Origin: Gremmenia infestans
Taxonomy: Eukaryota > Ascomycota > Leotiomycetes > Helotiales > Hamatocanthoscyphaceae
Direction of reading: 5' to 3'
NCBI GenBank assembly: GCA_032629725.1
Contig: JAFEVB010000015.1
Location: 1,674,001 to 1,738,000, forward strand
Length of the DNA: 64,000 bases
Part shown: positions 11,193 through 22,300 of the stretch, in pieces
How the letters are laid out: the number at the start of each line of letters is the position of its first letter
Numbering within the stretch: position 1 is the first letter of the stretch
The notes under the pieces: model-generated
The model's input: only the letters and a program-made list of their open reading frames with translations
Databases searched by the model: none
What the model was told of the DNA's origin: nothing
Program-made: the position numbers and the translations under genes

Positions 11193-12725
11193 CTAAGCTA
11201 GATCCCATCCCCCCTCCACAGCCCTCAGCACCGGACTCTCAAAAACGCCCACCACGCGCCGCGCCCTCTCTTCCCCCAGCACATCCCTCCATTTCAAGCC
11301 CTGCTTCATCAGCACGCCTGCTGCGACGACCTGGCAGCCGATTGCGGGGGACGTGAGGAGGTTCCAGATGGCGTTTAGGGTTTTGCCTGGGGTCTTTTCG
11401 TTAGTATAATTATATAATATGGAGAAATAAGTATAGTAAAGTATCCCAACCCATTCCTCCTTTTTCCCTTGACACCAATGACAGGTGTCCATAAGGTACT
11501 GTGATGTTTAGGCGAGGATCATCGGCTGGTGTGGTAGATAGGAGGGGAATAGGACTGGGGTTTTATCTAAAAGGATAGATAGATGGATGGGGAAAGTAAA
11601 AGTCAAGGAACAAGCAAAACATACCAGAACTAACAGCATCATCTACAATAACCACCTTCTTCCCCCTTACCAGCTCCAGCAGATTCGGATCCAAGTAAAC
11701 GCGTTTTTCGCCATCGGGGGACGTGATAGAGGATATAAGCGTCGAGAGCTTGTCATCGTACCAGAACTTTCGGGAGTAGCCGAGGGGGATATATCGATCT
11801 ATGTTATATAGCGTTAATTAAGGGAAGGAAAGCTCCTTTCTTTATACGTAGTATAGCATTAGAAAGAAAAGAAAATGGAAATTCAAAGACGTAAATTAAT
11901 CGGAAACCCAATTCTGAATGTAATAAGCAAAAACAAAAGCAAAAGCAAAAGCAAAAGCAAAAGCAAAAGCAAAAGCAAAAGCAAAAGCAAAAGCAAAAGC
12001 AAAAGCAAAAGCAAAAGCAAAAGCAAAAGCAAAATTGAACTTGGAAATAAGAATGACTCCAACAACAATTACCCAATAACAAGCAGAACACCAAAGAGAG
12101 AAATACACAAACGCAGGGACAATATAGAGTTAAAAAACCACACCCCAACGTACCAAGCCCCAACCCCCTCGCCACACTCCCCGCAGGACCCAACCCCAAC
12201 GTCGGTAATCCAACCACGCACTCCACATCCACCCCTCCTTCTCCCTCCTTCCTCTCCTTCCCCACCTCTCCAAACCTCCTCAGCAGCTGCACCAGAAACC
12301 TTTCCAGCGTATCAGAGACAGCGAATGACGCGTGTGAGATTAACAGGGAAGCTACCGCTAACCGTGGTTGTACTTGTGCTTGTACTTGTGTTCCTGTTTC
12401 TACTCCTATTCCCATCCCTGATTCTACTCCCGATTCTGTTTCTGTTCCCATCCTAGGCAAGGGAAGCTCACGGATAGGCAATTCTAAAACCTGTCCCGTA
12501 GGAAGGAGCGCTGGGTATGTATGCGTATACGGCGGTCCATGATCAGATCTAGCTGTGCCAGCTGCAGGCGGGAGGAGGGATTGCCTGTTTGTTTTGTTTT
12601 GCTGCTTAGTGTATTTCATACTACTATACCGTATAGCATGCATGAGGAGGTGGGAATTGGAAAACTGACCAGGAATATGTAGTTGGACGTGTGAAATGCG
12701 TGCGAGGAGTGTTGTCGGAGGCCAT
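11193..12725 (-). CDS. type I phosphoribosyltransferase family protein
   Basis: Model: complement of exons 12670-12725, 12154-12584, 11625-11798 and 11193-11386; introns of 85, 355 and 238 nt; 284 aa; phases agree throughout. Key blocks: HTYPALLPTG and LPIRELPLP; LAVASLLISHASFAV; VVGLPTLGLG; then, across the long intron, DRYIPLGYSRKFWYDDKLS; EKRVYLDPNLL; and the PRPP-binding loop VVIVDDAVSSG joined across the last intron to KTLNAIW. This order is typical of a family of adenine/orotate-PRTase-like proteins shared by bacteria and fungi; substrate unknown. A Gly/Thr/Gln-rich stretch of about 27 residues (starting MGTETESG) sits between the LP block and LAVASL and looks like a repeat-born insertion. 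The 355-nt intron carries the hexanucleotide array listed separately. The ATG at 12723-12725 is chosen because it splices in phase; an upstream frame is open to 12778. Confidence 0.87.
11935..12030. repeat. (AAAAGC)16 microsatellite
   Basis: Sixteen uninterrupted copies of the 6-mer aaaagc, 96 nt, flanked by degenerate copies. It lies inside the second intron of the phosphoribosyltransferase gene, which reads the GCTTTT strand and so gains a long pyrimidine-rich tract within the intron. Confidence 0.98.
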
Positions 12726-13223
12726 GCTTGATTGATGAGATGGAATGGAATGGAAGAGAGGGGAGGGAAACGCGTCATGTGATGGTGTATGTGATGAGAG
12801 AAGAAGGAAGGAAGGGCTTTAGATTAAAGTTGACTATATATGACCTTGTATGAAATGATGTTGTACGATGTTGTACAAAGGAAAGTGGGGGCTGGACTGG
12901 CGACGGCGATAAGCGCAAGCGCCTGGGCTAATGCGGGGTAATGGAGGATGAATTGAATTTGCTCAAGACTAAAAAGTTATATAACAAGTGCTTTTATTTA
13001 AAATAAGCTAAGCAGGCGGAAGACAATACTCGACTTTACCGCAATGTTCATAGGGTATCGAAGTTTACCCCAATTAACAGTGAATGTAAGTATCCAATGT
13101 ATGTTTACAGCCCATTCTCCAAACTCCAGACGGAATGACAATGCGCCGTATATAATAATATGATACAACCCAAACTAAAGAAGTATGTATCCACACCTAC
13201 GTATACTTGATACCGTATGCATC
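12726..13223. other. upstream of phosphoribosyltransferase gene / downstream of MFS gene
   Basis: AT-rich toward 13,000. No other gene recognised. Confidence 0.45.
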
Positions 13224-15196
13224 CTACGCATTACTAGGCCTTCTTGACCCAGCAGGGGTCCTATGTGTTGGAGTACCAGCGCCTCGCATCCCAACACCAC
13301 TATTCTTCCTGCTAGCAGTCGGGGTCCGCTTCGCTCCCCCAACATAGCTGTTCTGTCGGGATCCAAGATTTTGTCTAATCGAAACATTCTGAGCGGATCG
13401 TGCGAAGGAGTTGGCACGGGAACCCAAGGGTACACGAGAGTTGCGACGATCGCTGTGTTCGTGGCGTGCAGCTTCGAGTTGCTGAGCAAAGGGCGATCGG
13501 TGACGGAGGACGGGACCTTTCCAGTAGATTACATAGACGGCCGTCACGAGGACGAAGGAGATGCAGAAGAGAATGGTAGATGCGTAGGCGAGAGGGTTAG
13601 AGCCAATGTCTGGGAGAAACGTTAGTATGGACCAAGAAATAGACAATCAATAAACTTACTGTTGAAGAAAGGAGTAGCAGGAACAGTCAGTACACCAGCG
13701 AGGAAATCTCTCGACCATCCGTTTCCACCGGTTGCAGAAGCCGAGTAGGGACCATAGGCGCAGATCATGTAATCAATTGTTGCCATGTAGATGGCGTAAT
13801 TTGCGATACCGACAATGGCTGCGAAGATCATGGATCCTATCCAGTGAATTGGTGGGCCTGTGCATGTCCAAGCAAAACCAATTAGGCCAATTGGGAGACA
13901 GGGTGCCGTGTAGAGTAGCCACCAGAGACGGGACTCGTATTGAGCTCTCTCATCATCGGGCTTTGCCTTGCGTTCGGCGATGTTGCGCTTGATAGCTGGG
14001 ATGAAAGAAATCCAGCTTATAGTGTAGCCGACACCGATGGCGATAAAGGTAAGACCGATCTCGACGGTTCCGAAGCCCCATTGCTTGTAAACGATGGAGA
14101 AGGATTGAATGAACATGAAGATGAGGGCATCGGAGAAACCAGAGAGAAGGGACAATGTCAGGACAATGGGCTCGGTAAGGAACATCTTGAACGGTCGGAT
14201 CCATGTGATCAAGATCTCCTTGGCGGAGAAGCGATCCCAGAACGGAACAAGCTCATTAGGTCCCCAGATGTTGGTATCTACACCATTCTTGCGCCTCTTC
14301 TTGGCAATATTGTCCATCATGATCGTACTCCTAGTTTCAGGTACAAGGACCATATGTAGAATCTGGACGAATCCTCCAAAGATGAGTTGGATCCAGATAC
14401 TCCATCTCCAGTCAAGGAATTCTTGAGTGAACCCACCAATGATTGGGCCAAAAATGGATCCGCCGACGGAAGAGAAGACGACAAATGCAACGGCGTATTG
14501 CTGATGGTCAGGCTCCCACATGTCTGCAATCATACCGAGAGTGACGGAACCACCAGCAGAAGAGAGTCCACCTAAAGCTCTGCCGACCATGATGGTAGCG
14601 AAGTTGGGTGCGAGTGCAACAGGGAGTTGCCAAATGTTGACCAACAACAGACTGAGCTGTAGAATTGGTTTTCGGCCCAACTCTTCACTCCAAGGAGCCC
14701 ATAATTCGCAACCGAAAGCGTACAGAATCAAAAAGATCATCGCACCGCATCGAGCTGCCTGTTCACTGACACCAAATTTTTTTGAAATCCCGATGTGTTC
14801 GGGGTGGTTGGCGGAGCCCCCGATGGCGTTGGAGTAGAGGGAGGTGTTGAAGTTCATGGAGACTTGGACGAGGAAGATGACGCTGAGAATCATCCATTTT
14901 CTCCATTCTGGGAAGCCGAATCCCAGCTCGTCGTAGCAGTCATCTTCGGTGAGCTCAATCTTGTCATATGTGCCAGCCTTTTCCACGGGTGGCATATCCT
15001 GGGTATCATTCGGCTCCACCACTTTATTTTCGCCCCAATGGGTATGAGGGTGAGGTTGCACGGGTGCTGCTGCAGCGTCTTCTGTTTTGGTGGCCGACGA
15101 CGATTCGGAATCATGGATGTTCTTCTCGTTTATCGTATCTCCGTTGACGGCGGGGTTGATTGGCGATTGGCCCGTCTTTTCGTTTGGTGTAGACAT
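13224..15196 (-). CDS. MFS transporter, DHA1 (Tpo/Qdr/SVOP-like) type
   Basis: Model: complement of exons 13660-15196 and 13224-13609, one 50-nt intron, 640 aa. About 100 hydrophilic residues come first. Then follow 12 predicted membrane segments starting WMILSVIFLVQVSMNF, with the DHA1 signatures SEELGRKP after segment 2 and LGMIADMW/GPIIGGF in segments 4-5. The wide central loop begins LVPETRSTIMMDN, typical of fungal polyamine/drug:H+ antiporters. The intron splits FFN from IGSNPLAYAS before the last membrane segments; the tail is Ser/Arg-rich, suggesting phosphorylation. Likely a plasma-membrane exporter of drugs, polyamines or similar cations; substrate unknown. It is not near the polyketide cluster. 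Confidence 0.9.
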
Positions 15197-17517
15197 GTTG
15201 ATGAGGCAAGTGGCGACTCAATTGGAATTTATGCAGTTTTCAATGGATGCGAAGATGTAAACTTGTCAAGTGTTACCGTTGATGTTGATGTTGATGTTGT
15301 TGTTGATGACGGGATCCAAAGGTTGTCGTCATGCAGCCCTGATAAACAAGGAATGTATAGTAGAAGGGAGGAAAGGGCGTTGATTCACAAAGGAGGGGGA
15401 AGTGGACATGAGGGGAGAGATGTGAGAAGTGGGAAAAGCTACTTTACATATACTCGGCACTATACGTGACTAACCATCACGATAGAACATTAGACCCGCC
15501 ATCGAGGATTCTACAATTCACGAGACCATGTTGGGGCATTGGAGTACTGGAGACTGGAGTTTTGTGGAACCCACGATTCATCCAACCATGACGCTAGTGA
15601 GATTACGTCATTACACAGCGATACTTACAGTACCAGTACAAGTAGCCCACCACGCATGCATGGTTTTGTACTAGCTCGCGATCATTACTCAAGTGGCTCG
15701 TCGAATAGTGGAGCCCACGATTACGATCAGTCCATTCTGTTGCAAGACTCCATAAATTGGCCGTATACTTTACAGTAAGCCCGGTGGAAACGGCTTCGTC
15801 TCATCTCACCTTTGCGCTGCCTTAAGAGACAAAGCGGAATGGCCGACTGCTAACGTGAGAAGATTGGCATTGGAATGTGCGCATCCGTCTTTGCATTCTC
15901 TGGTACTCTACGAGAGCTCTACGAGACTATTCTAAACCAAACCATGCCCCAGATGTATACCTCCCATAATGACATGTGTCCATCACCTGGTCAGGCTGGA
16001 CTGGTATCCTGGCTTGTATCCTAGCTTGAAACCTGGGGTAGGGTAGGGTAGGGTAGGGTAGGGTAGGGTAAGTGCCTTGTACTTTACAAGTTTGGAGTAC
16101 GAAGTGCCTGCGGGAATAAGAAGGGAAGGAAGTGCGCGAAGGAGGAAGCGTGTTGAAGGAGGAAGGGAAGGATTTGAAAGGACTAGCAAGAACCCACCAA
16201 TAACAATGTCATGTCCTATTCAGAATCCATGTCCGATGGGAGGTGCGGATGCTAGTGACGTCAACACGCTAGCGAGTTTTTTTTTCTTCTGTACAGTAAG
16301 AAACGAACGACAATTCAACATTGATCCATAATAATACTCTCCGCGTTGCGCTTCCCCTTCCCCCACTTATGGAGAGGAAAACAACCCCATCATTGTGTTC
16401 TGAGGGGAGAAGATGGGGGGAAAAATCGGATGGCTTTGTGACACATATATCTACCCATCGTGAGATGATTGCATCCCAACATTTCTTCGTCGTCACCTCC
16501 ATGATCCGGTGGCGCTTGAGCCTCACCGCTTACTCTAACCATACGAGGGTGAGGTCCAGCCTGCAAACCTGCAAACCTTCAAAACAAGCATCGCTTCCCA
16601 CCCGCCAAGAAACGGCACGGCATGGCGCACGCACCACATGGCACCAGACCAGAACCAAGAAAAGGACTACGGAGTACTTTATCTCTGTTGCCTGGCATAG
16701 ATTTGCCTGAGAAGATCAACTTGCGCGATATTTCTTTTTACTCTAAAGTAATACATCAGATGATCTGAGACATTATTACGAAGTATTTACTAGGTATAGT
16801 AATTACAACTTGAAACATCAACATCCCTCTACTCCTGCGCTAGAACCTTCTTCAATCCTTCATTGCAGACTTTTCCAAAAAGATGGGGAATTTGCGTGCG
16901 GCGTCTCGGGCGTCACATTACATAAGGGCTCTTAGCGAAAGACCTGCACTTTATATCTCCAGTTCGAGCAAAGAATTATACATCAAATCCCTCAAATCTT
17001 CCTTCTCCCTTTTCGAGATACGGGGGCCCCGAAAGGAGTCTCCAGATTCCCCAGATCTTCAAAGACAATATTCCATTCTGCGTTTCCATCATTGATCCCA
17101 GTTGAGTGCTACTTCGTGCTGTCACGTGATTTTCATTTCACAGTCTGTGGCCTTCGAAACTTGCCAAGCCAAAGCCTTACTAAGCCACGCGGGGTTGTTG
17201 GAGAAAATATCCTCTTCAGGCAAACGGTCGGGAGACGATTTCACATCTCTTTTTCTTCTTCAACAGAGTATCATCAGCAGCACCAATGAATGATCGCGAG
17301 GGAGACAAGAAATGCCAGAATGGCTTTGTGAGCATCATCTCGAGTGGGACAACAGATGCATTTGCAAGTTACGGTAATCTCTGGCAAGTGCTTGGAGTAT
17401 ATATCAATGATTTGTATCAAATATCGAATAGTAAATTCGTTTCTTTCTCATTCTTGAATTGCAACTCGTACCGGCTTCCTTCTTGCTCTTTTCTCGAGCA
17501 CAAATTCTCTCTCCAAA
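15197..17517. other. long intergenic region
   Basis: No convincing gene. The MFS promoter (about 15,270-15,310) has short TGTTGATGT-type repeats. A GGGTA array lies at 16036-16070 (separate entry). Small open frames have no recognisable features. Confidence 0.45.
16036..16070. repeat. (GGGTA)7 telomere-like tandem repeat
   Basis: Seven perfect copies of gggta, 35 nt. The unit resembles but is not the standard fungal telomere hexamer TTAGGG. It lies in intergenic DNA. Confidence 0.97.
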
Positions 17518-18520
17518 ATGGCAGCAGGGTCTGCCATCCACGACCCCGGCGTAATAGCCCTAATCTCCTTTACAACAATCGCAACCTTCCCCATCGGCAC
17601 GTTCCTCGAAAACATCGCAGCCCGCTCAGATGGCACTCTTCTAATATCCAGTATGATCTCTGGCGAGATCTTTTACCTAGACCCCAACGCTCCAAACCCC
17701 CAGTCCATACTCCTCACCCTTCACACCTTCAATCCCTGGCCAAACCTACAGCCCAGCTCAGAAGAAACCGCATACGGCAGCAACAACGTAGCCAAAGCGC
17801 TGGTCGAAGACCCCAACACCCCAGATATATTCTACACCTTCTCCGGCATCCACGGCAAAGCAGGAACATGGTCCATCTACCGCCTCGATCTCCGCGCTTT
17901 CAACCCATCACGCCATCCCACCATCTCTGTTCAAAAACTCGCAAACGTCCCACATGCGCTCTGGCTTAACGGCGGCACTATGTTTTCACCCGGTATCCTC
18001 CTTATGGCTGAGTCCAGACTCGGACAAGTAGTCGCCTACAACATTCATACAAACTCCGTTTCCATCTGGCTCGAACATCCGCTTCTAAGTAACCACACTC
18101 CCAGAATGGCCCGCCATCAATAGTATTGAAACACTTCCGGGGCGGAGTCTTCGCAACCTCGTCAGACCGCGGTAACGTGTTACGTATGGACGCTGACCCG
18201 TTAACCGGAGCTTATATCCTCGATAGCAAACAACCGTAGCAGAGAATCTCATAGGTGATGATCTCGCTTTCGATGAACATGGGAACGCTTACATAGCCAC
18301 GAACCCCGCGCAGAGCGTTATGAAAGTCTCTGGCCTTTGTATCGCTGAGGAGGCAGGCGAGAAGGCTACGAATATTGGAGGGGAGCGGATACGGGAGACG
18401 GTGGGGCCGACGGCTGTTGCGTTTGGGAGAGGAGAGGGGGATAGAGCGTGTATTAATGTAACTACTACGGGGGGTATTGTGAGGGCTGTTGGGGAGGGGG
18501 TTGGGGTTAAGGGTGAGTAA
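17518..18520 (+). pseudogene. broken SMP-30/gluconolactonase-like beta-propeller gene
   Basis: From ATG 17518 a clean frame runs to a stop at 18121-18123 (201 aa) with six-bladed propeller features: IAARSDGTLLISSMISGEIFYLDP, then NNVAKALVEDP, then GILLMAESRLGQVVAYNI. Homologous sequence continues past the stop in other frames. HFRGGVFATSSDRGNVLRMD (18130-18230) ends at a TAG near 18236, and AENLIGDDLAFDEHGNAYIATNP (from about 18240) runs on to GPTAVAFGRGEGD and VTTTGGIVR, ending at 18520. At least two frame changes are needed. A 50-nt in-phase intron (GTGTTA...GATAG) could bridge the second break, but it would remove residues that look homologous. Fungal members are cytosolic or secreted lactonase-like proteins of unclear substrate. 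A sequencing error cannot be excluded. Confidence 0.72.
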
Positions 18521-19314
18521 TAATATTAAGTAGATGGTTTGTCCTGTAAATCACATGGATTTTGGATTACTTTGGTTCATTCAATCTACCGTGTACTAAT
18601 AAAGTAGCAATTCAGCGAGACAGTAAAATGCAGCCTGTTCACGTGTGTCTTGAAATGTAACAGAAATCCTTGGTCCCGCCATTCATTTTGAAGGCATATG
18701 ATAGCGAACAGTGCTCTTTTAAGTAGAAACATAGGCTATACTCGACCTTGATCATCCTTTTAGCATCTAGATCTTTCTTGCTCAATAAGAATACCCCTAA
18801 ATTAAGTAAGAGATACACTCCTACATTTAAACATTGTCTTCTTGAACTCTTTCTTAAAATACTAATTGTACCTACAGAGGTCTAGAATACTATAGTGACT
18901 GGACGGGTTTAAAGCGGGCCCACCAACCCCACAATGCGTGGGGAAACCTCGGCGCTACTATATGATAAATCGTCAGAGTGGGATTTCGTCTCTTCTCTCC
19001 TCTTTGACTGGCGGTGTACTACATCACGAATAATTTACATCCACATCCACAATAATGAGTAACGGCAATCTAGGCCTCTCAATTGTCATTTCGGGATGGC
19101 GCAATTCATAGTGCAAGGTTATTCCGCGCCGCGATTCCAGGGTTTTGCTGCTTACCCTTCTACATTCCTGGAGGTGGATGTGGAGGTAGAGGAAGGCGGG
19201 GTTAGTGTGGGTGGAGGTGGTGGTTGTAAGAGGGTTTGGGTGCGTGATCTTGAACTCTATATCCTCATATATCTTCATTCTTTCAAACTGAAAACTGATG
19301 ATCATGAAATTTAG
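18521..19314. other. intergenic / probable promoter and first exon of ABC transporter
   Basis: AT-rich. The missing N-terminal exon of the ABC gene should lie near 19,050-19,300. The intron ending TTTAG at 19314 is clear, but no donor or ATG stands out (an ATG at 19054 with donor near 19084 would be in phase). Confidence 0.4.
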
Positions 19315-22300
19315 GATCCAGTAAATGCCCGATTCGAACCTTGTGCCCTGCCACTCATCTCAGCAATCCCCGCAGCCATCACCCTATGCATCCTTCTCGG
19401 CTTCGTGCTCCAACTCCTGCCAACACGCAAAGTGACACCAAGATGGCTCCGAGTCTTCATCCACGAGATCCCCGAGCAGCAAGAAGAGCTTCTCCCTAAG
19501 AAGAAGCGGTATTTTACTTTTCTATCAGGAACGCTGCTTGTTGCATCGCTGGTGGGATTCGTCTTGCAAACAGTCTCGGTATTTCGTCCCAAGCTTCGGC
19601 TGGAGACGATATACCCAGCTGCATCGTGGGCAATTGCATGCCTTATTATTACTCTCCAGCGTCCGGCAAAGACGCCAAAAGCGTTGCTCGTTTTGTATAC
19701 CAGCATTTTTGCTACTCAGGCAATAGTCCTGATCGACAAATTCTTCTCTACCTCCCGCGAAGACATCCCCGCTATCCTAGCACTCATCACCTCCCTCATC
19801 GCCATCTTAATAATTTTGCACATGCCCTTCCGCGACCCATCTCTGCCTCGCGCTACGATCAGCCCCGCGTTCAGTGCACCCACAGACAAGCTGCGCAGTC
19901 CGGAAGATGATCTGACGCTTTGGCAGTTCATGTCCGTCTCATGGATGAAACCGTTGATCGATCTGGGGAACGCTCGACAGCTCAATGACGAAGATGTATG
20001 GTCGCTCAGCTACGAATTCCAGCATCGCATCTTGCATGATCGGTTCCGGGAGTTGCAGGGCTCAGTGTTGCGGCGGCTGCTTGAGGCTAATGGGTTGGAT
20101 TTGGTTATCATCTCGGTTCTTAGCATCCTTGAGCTTTTTGCAAGTAAGAAAAACTTTTCAGTCTGAGTGAGGAAGTGGGATTTTGGTTTGCTGATGCAGG
20201 AATAGATTTCTCCGCACCGGTACTATTGCAGAAAATTCTGCAGAGTATGGAGGATCATCGGGCGCCGAAACGCGCTGCGTTGACATATGCGCTGTTCTCG
20301 CTCGTGCTGAGGTTTGTTGGAAGCCAATCTTCTGTCTTCAGTCTTTGGTATGGGAGACGGGCGTATGAGAGGTCGAGGGGGGAGATGATTACGATGTTGT
20401 ATGAGAAAACGCTGTCGCGGAAGGTGGTTAGTGTGAGTAGCAAGCCTGAAGAGAACAGTTCTACGAACGGGACGAATGGCTCGGTCAAAGCTGTGAGTCG
20501 ATCGAGATGGGGGATAGCGGTGGAAAATCTTAGGAAACCTTTTCAGTCCAAGAAAAAAGCACCGGTGCTGGAAAGTGTGCCTGAGAAATCCCCTGAACTG
20601 GCTTCTATGGGGAAGATCATGAATCTTATGCGGTAAGTCTTTAGGTCCATAATCGGAGTCAAACACTAACACGATACCCACCAGCTTCGACGCTTATGAA
20701 GTATCTCAACGGTTTGTTATCTCCTCTGAAACCCAACCATGATACTCTAGCTGACTCCCTCAGCTTCTGGGAATTCTCGTCCCTCGTGTCCCAGCCTCTA
20801 GGCTTAGTCTTCTCTGTCGTTCTGATATGGCGACTAATCGGCTGGCCCTGCTTAATCGGCGTCGTAACAGTCTTTATAGCCCAAGCCATCAATGCTTTAA
20901 TCGCACGCGCTCTTTTAAGCTGGGAGAAAGACCGCCGCATAGCAACAGACAACAAACTCCATAAGATCGGGCAGCTGGTTGAAGCTATCCGGCACCTACG
21001 CTACTACGGCTGGCAAGATGTTTGGCTAGCTCGTATCATGGAAGCTAGACAGCACGAGTTGACGTTGAGAATCATCACTGCGCTGTGGCGCATTCTCATT
21101 GCCTTTACCAATTCGTTTGCTAGTGGCATGTTCCCGGTGGTTGCGTTTTATGCGTATACTGTTTGGGCGGGCCAACCATTGACAGTCGATGTTGCGTTCC
21201 CGGCATTGCAGCTATTCAGTATGATGGAGACCAGTCTTCGCGAAGTGCCGAATCTAATTACCGTCTTGTTGAATGCCAAGGTCTCTGTTGCTCGACTGGA
21301 AGAATTCATGAGTGAACCTGAAAAGGAAAATGCGGACACTGGGCAAGGTTTGAATACCAAACTTGAAATGAAGGATGCTTCGTTTGCGTGGCCAGGGGCA
21401 ACTAAACCTGTTCTTAGCAACGTTACCCTCTCCTTCCCAACAGGACTGACGGTCATCTACGGAGAGGTTGGTGCGGGGAAAACTGCCTTACTTCAAGCAT
21501 TACTTGGTGAGCTTGACCGGTTGAGTGGCGAATACGATCGAGCAAACGATCCAGTTGGGTACTGTGCTCAAACCCCTTGGCTACAATCCATGAGTATCCG
21601 AGAAAACATTCTCTTCTCTTCCCCATACGAAGAATCACGCTACAAACAAGTCCTTGAGGCATGCGCCCTGATTCCAGACATGGCGAATTTCAAACACGGT
21701 GATCTGTCTCTTGTAGGCGAGAACGGCGTTGGTCTTTCAGGCGGACAAAAGGCTCGTCTCTCTCTTGCCAGAGCGGTATATTCTAGAGCCAATATCCTAC
21801 TCCTCGACGATCCACTTTCGGCACTGGACCACCACACAGCGGAATCCATTGTCCGGAAGTGTCTCTCTGGTCCATTGTTGAAAGACAGGACCGCGATACT
21901 TGTTACGCACCGTACGGAACTCTGCCTCGGGTTGGCAGACCAGATCGTTCACATAGTGGATGGTGAAGCTCGTGTTGTTGAGGCGGAATCGATTGCTTCA
22001 GAGGACTTACATGGAGCTACTCCAGAGGAACCTGTCACTGAAGAGGACCCTACAGATGAGGTACAACAACTTGCGGCTCCTGAGAAATTCATGGAAGATG
22101 AACATCGAGCTCACGGTGGCGTCAAAGCTTCCATTTACTGGGAATATATCAAAGCAGGAAAGCTCAGGTGGTGGCTTGTCCTTATCATCGTCCTTGCGTT
22201 ATATCGAGTTATTGATGTTGGAGAGACTTGGTTCCTCAAACAATGGGGTGAAGCATATGGTGATCGAGATGAGAGAGCCACTTCTGGTCCGTTTGGAAAC

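Noticed and set aside
11875..12456. Open frame with a Lys-Ser repeat protein and reverse-strand Ala-Phe/Leu repeats
   Set aside because: These are translations of the intronic AAAAGC array in frames that do not agree with the phosphoribosyltransferase exons.
17286..17969. 227-codon forward frame ahead of and overlapping the SMP-30-like gene
   Set aside because: Arg/Pro/His-rich out-of-frame shadow; the overlapping frame from 17518 has the family motifs.
19315..19345. tRNA B-box-like GGTTCGAATC on the reverse strand
   Set aside because: No A box or acceptor stem at the right distance; the bases code the ABC transporter exon.
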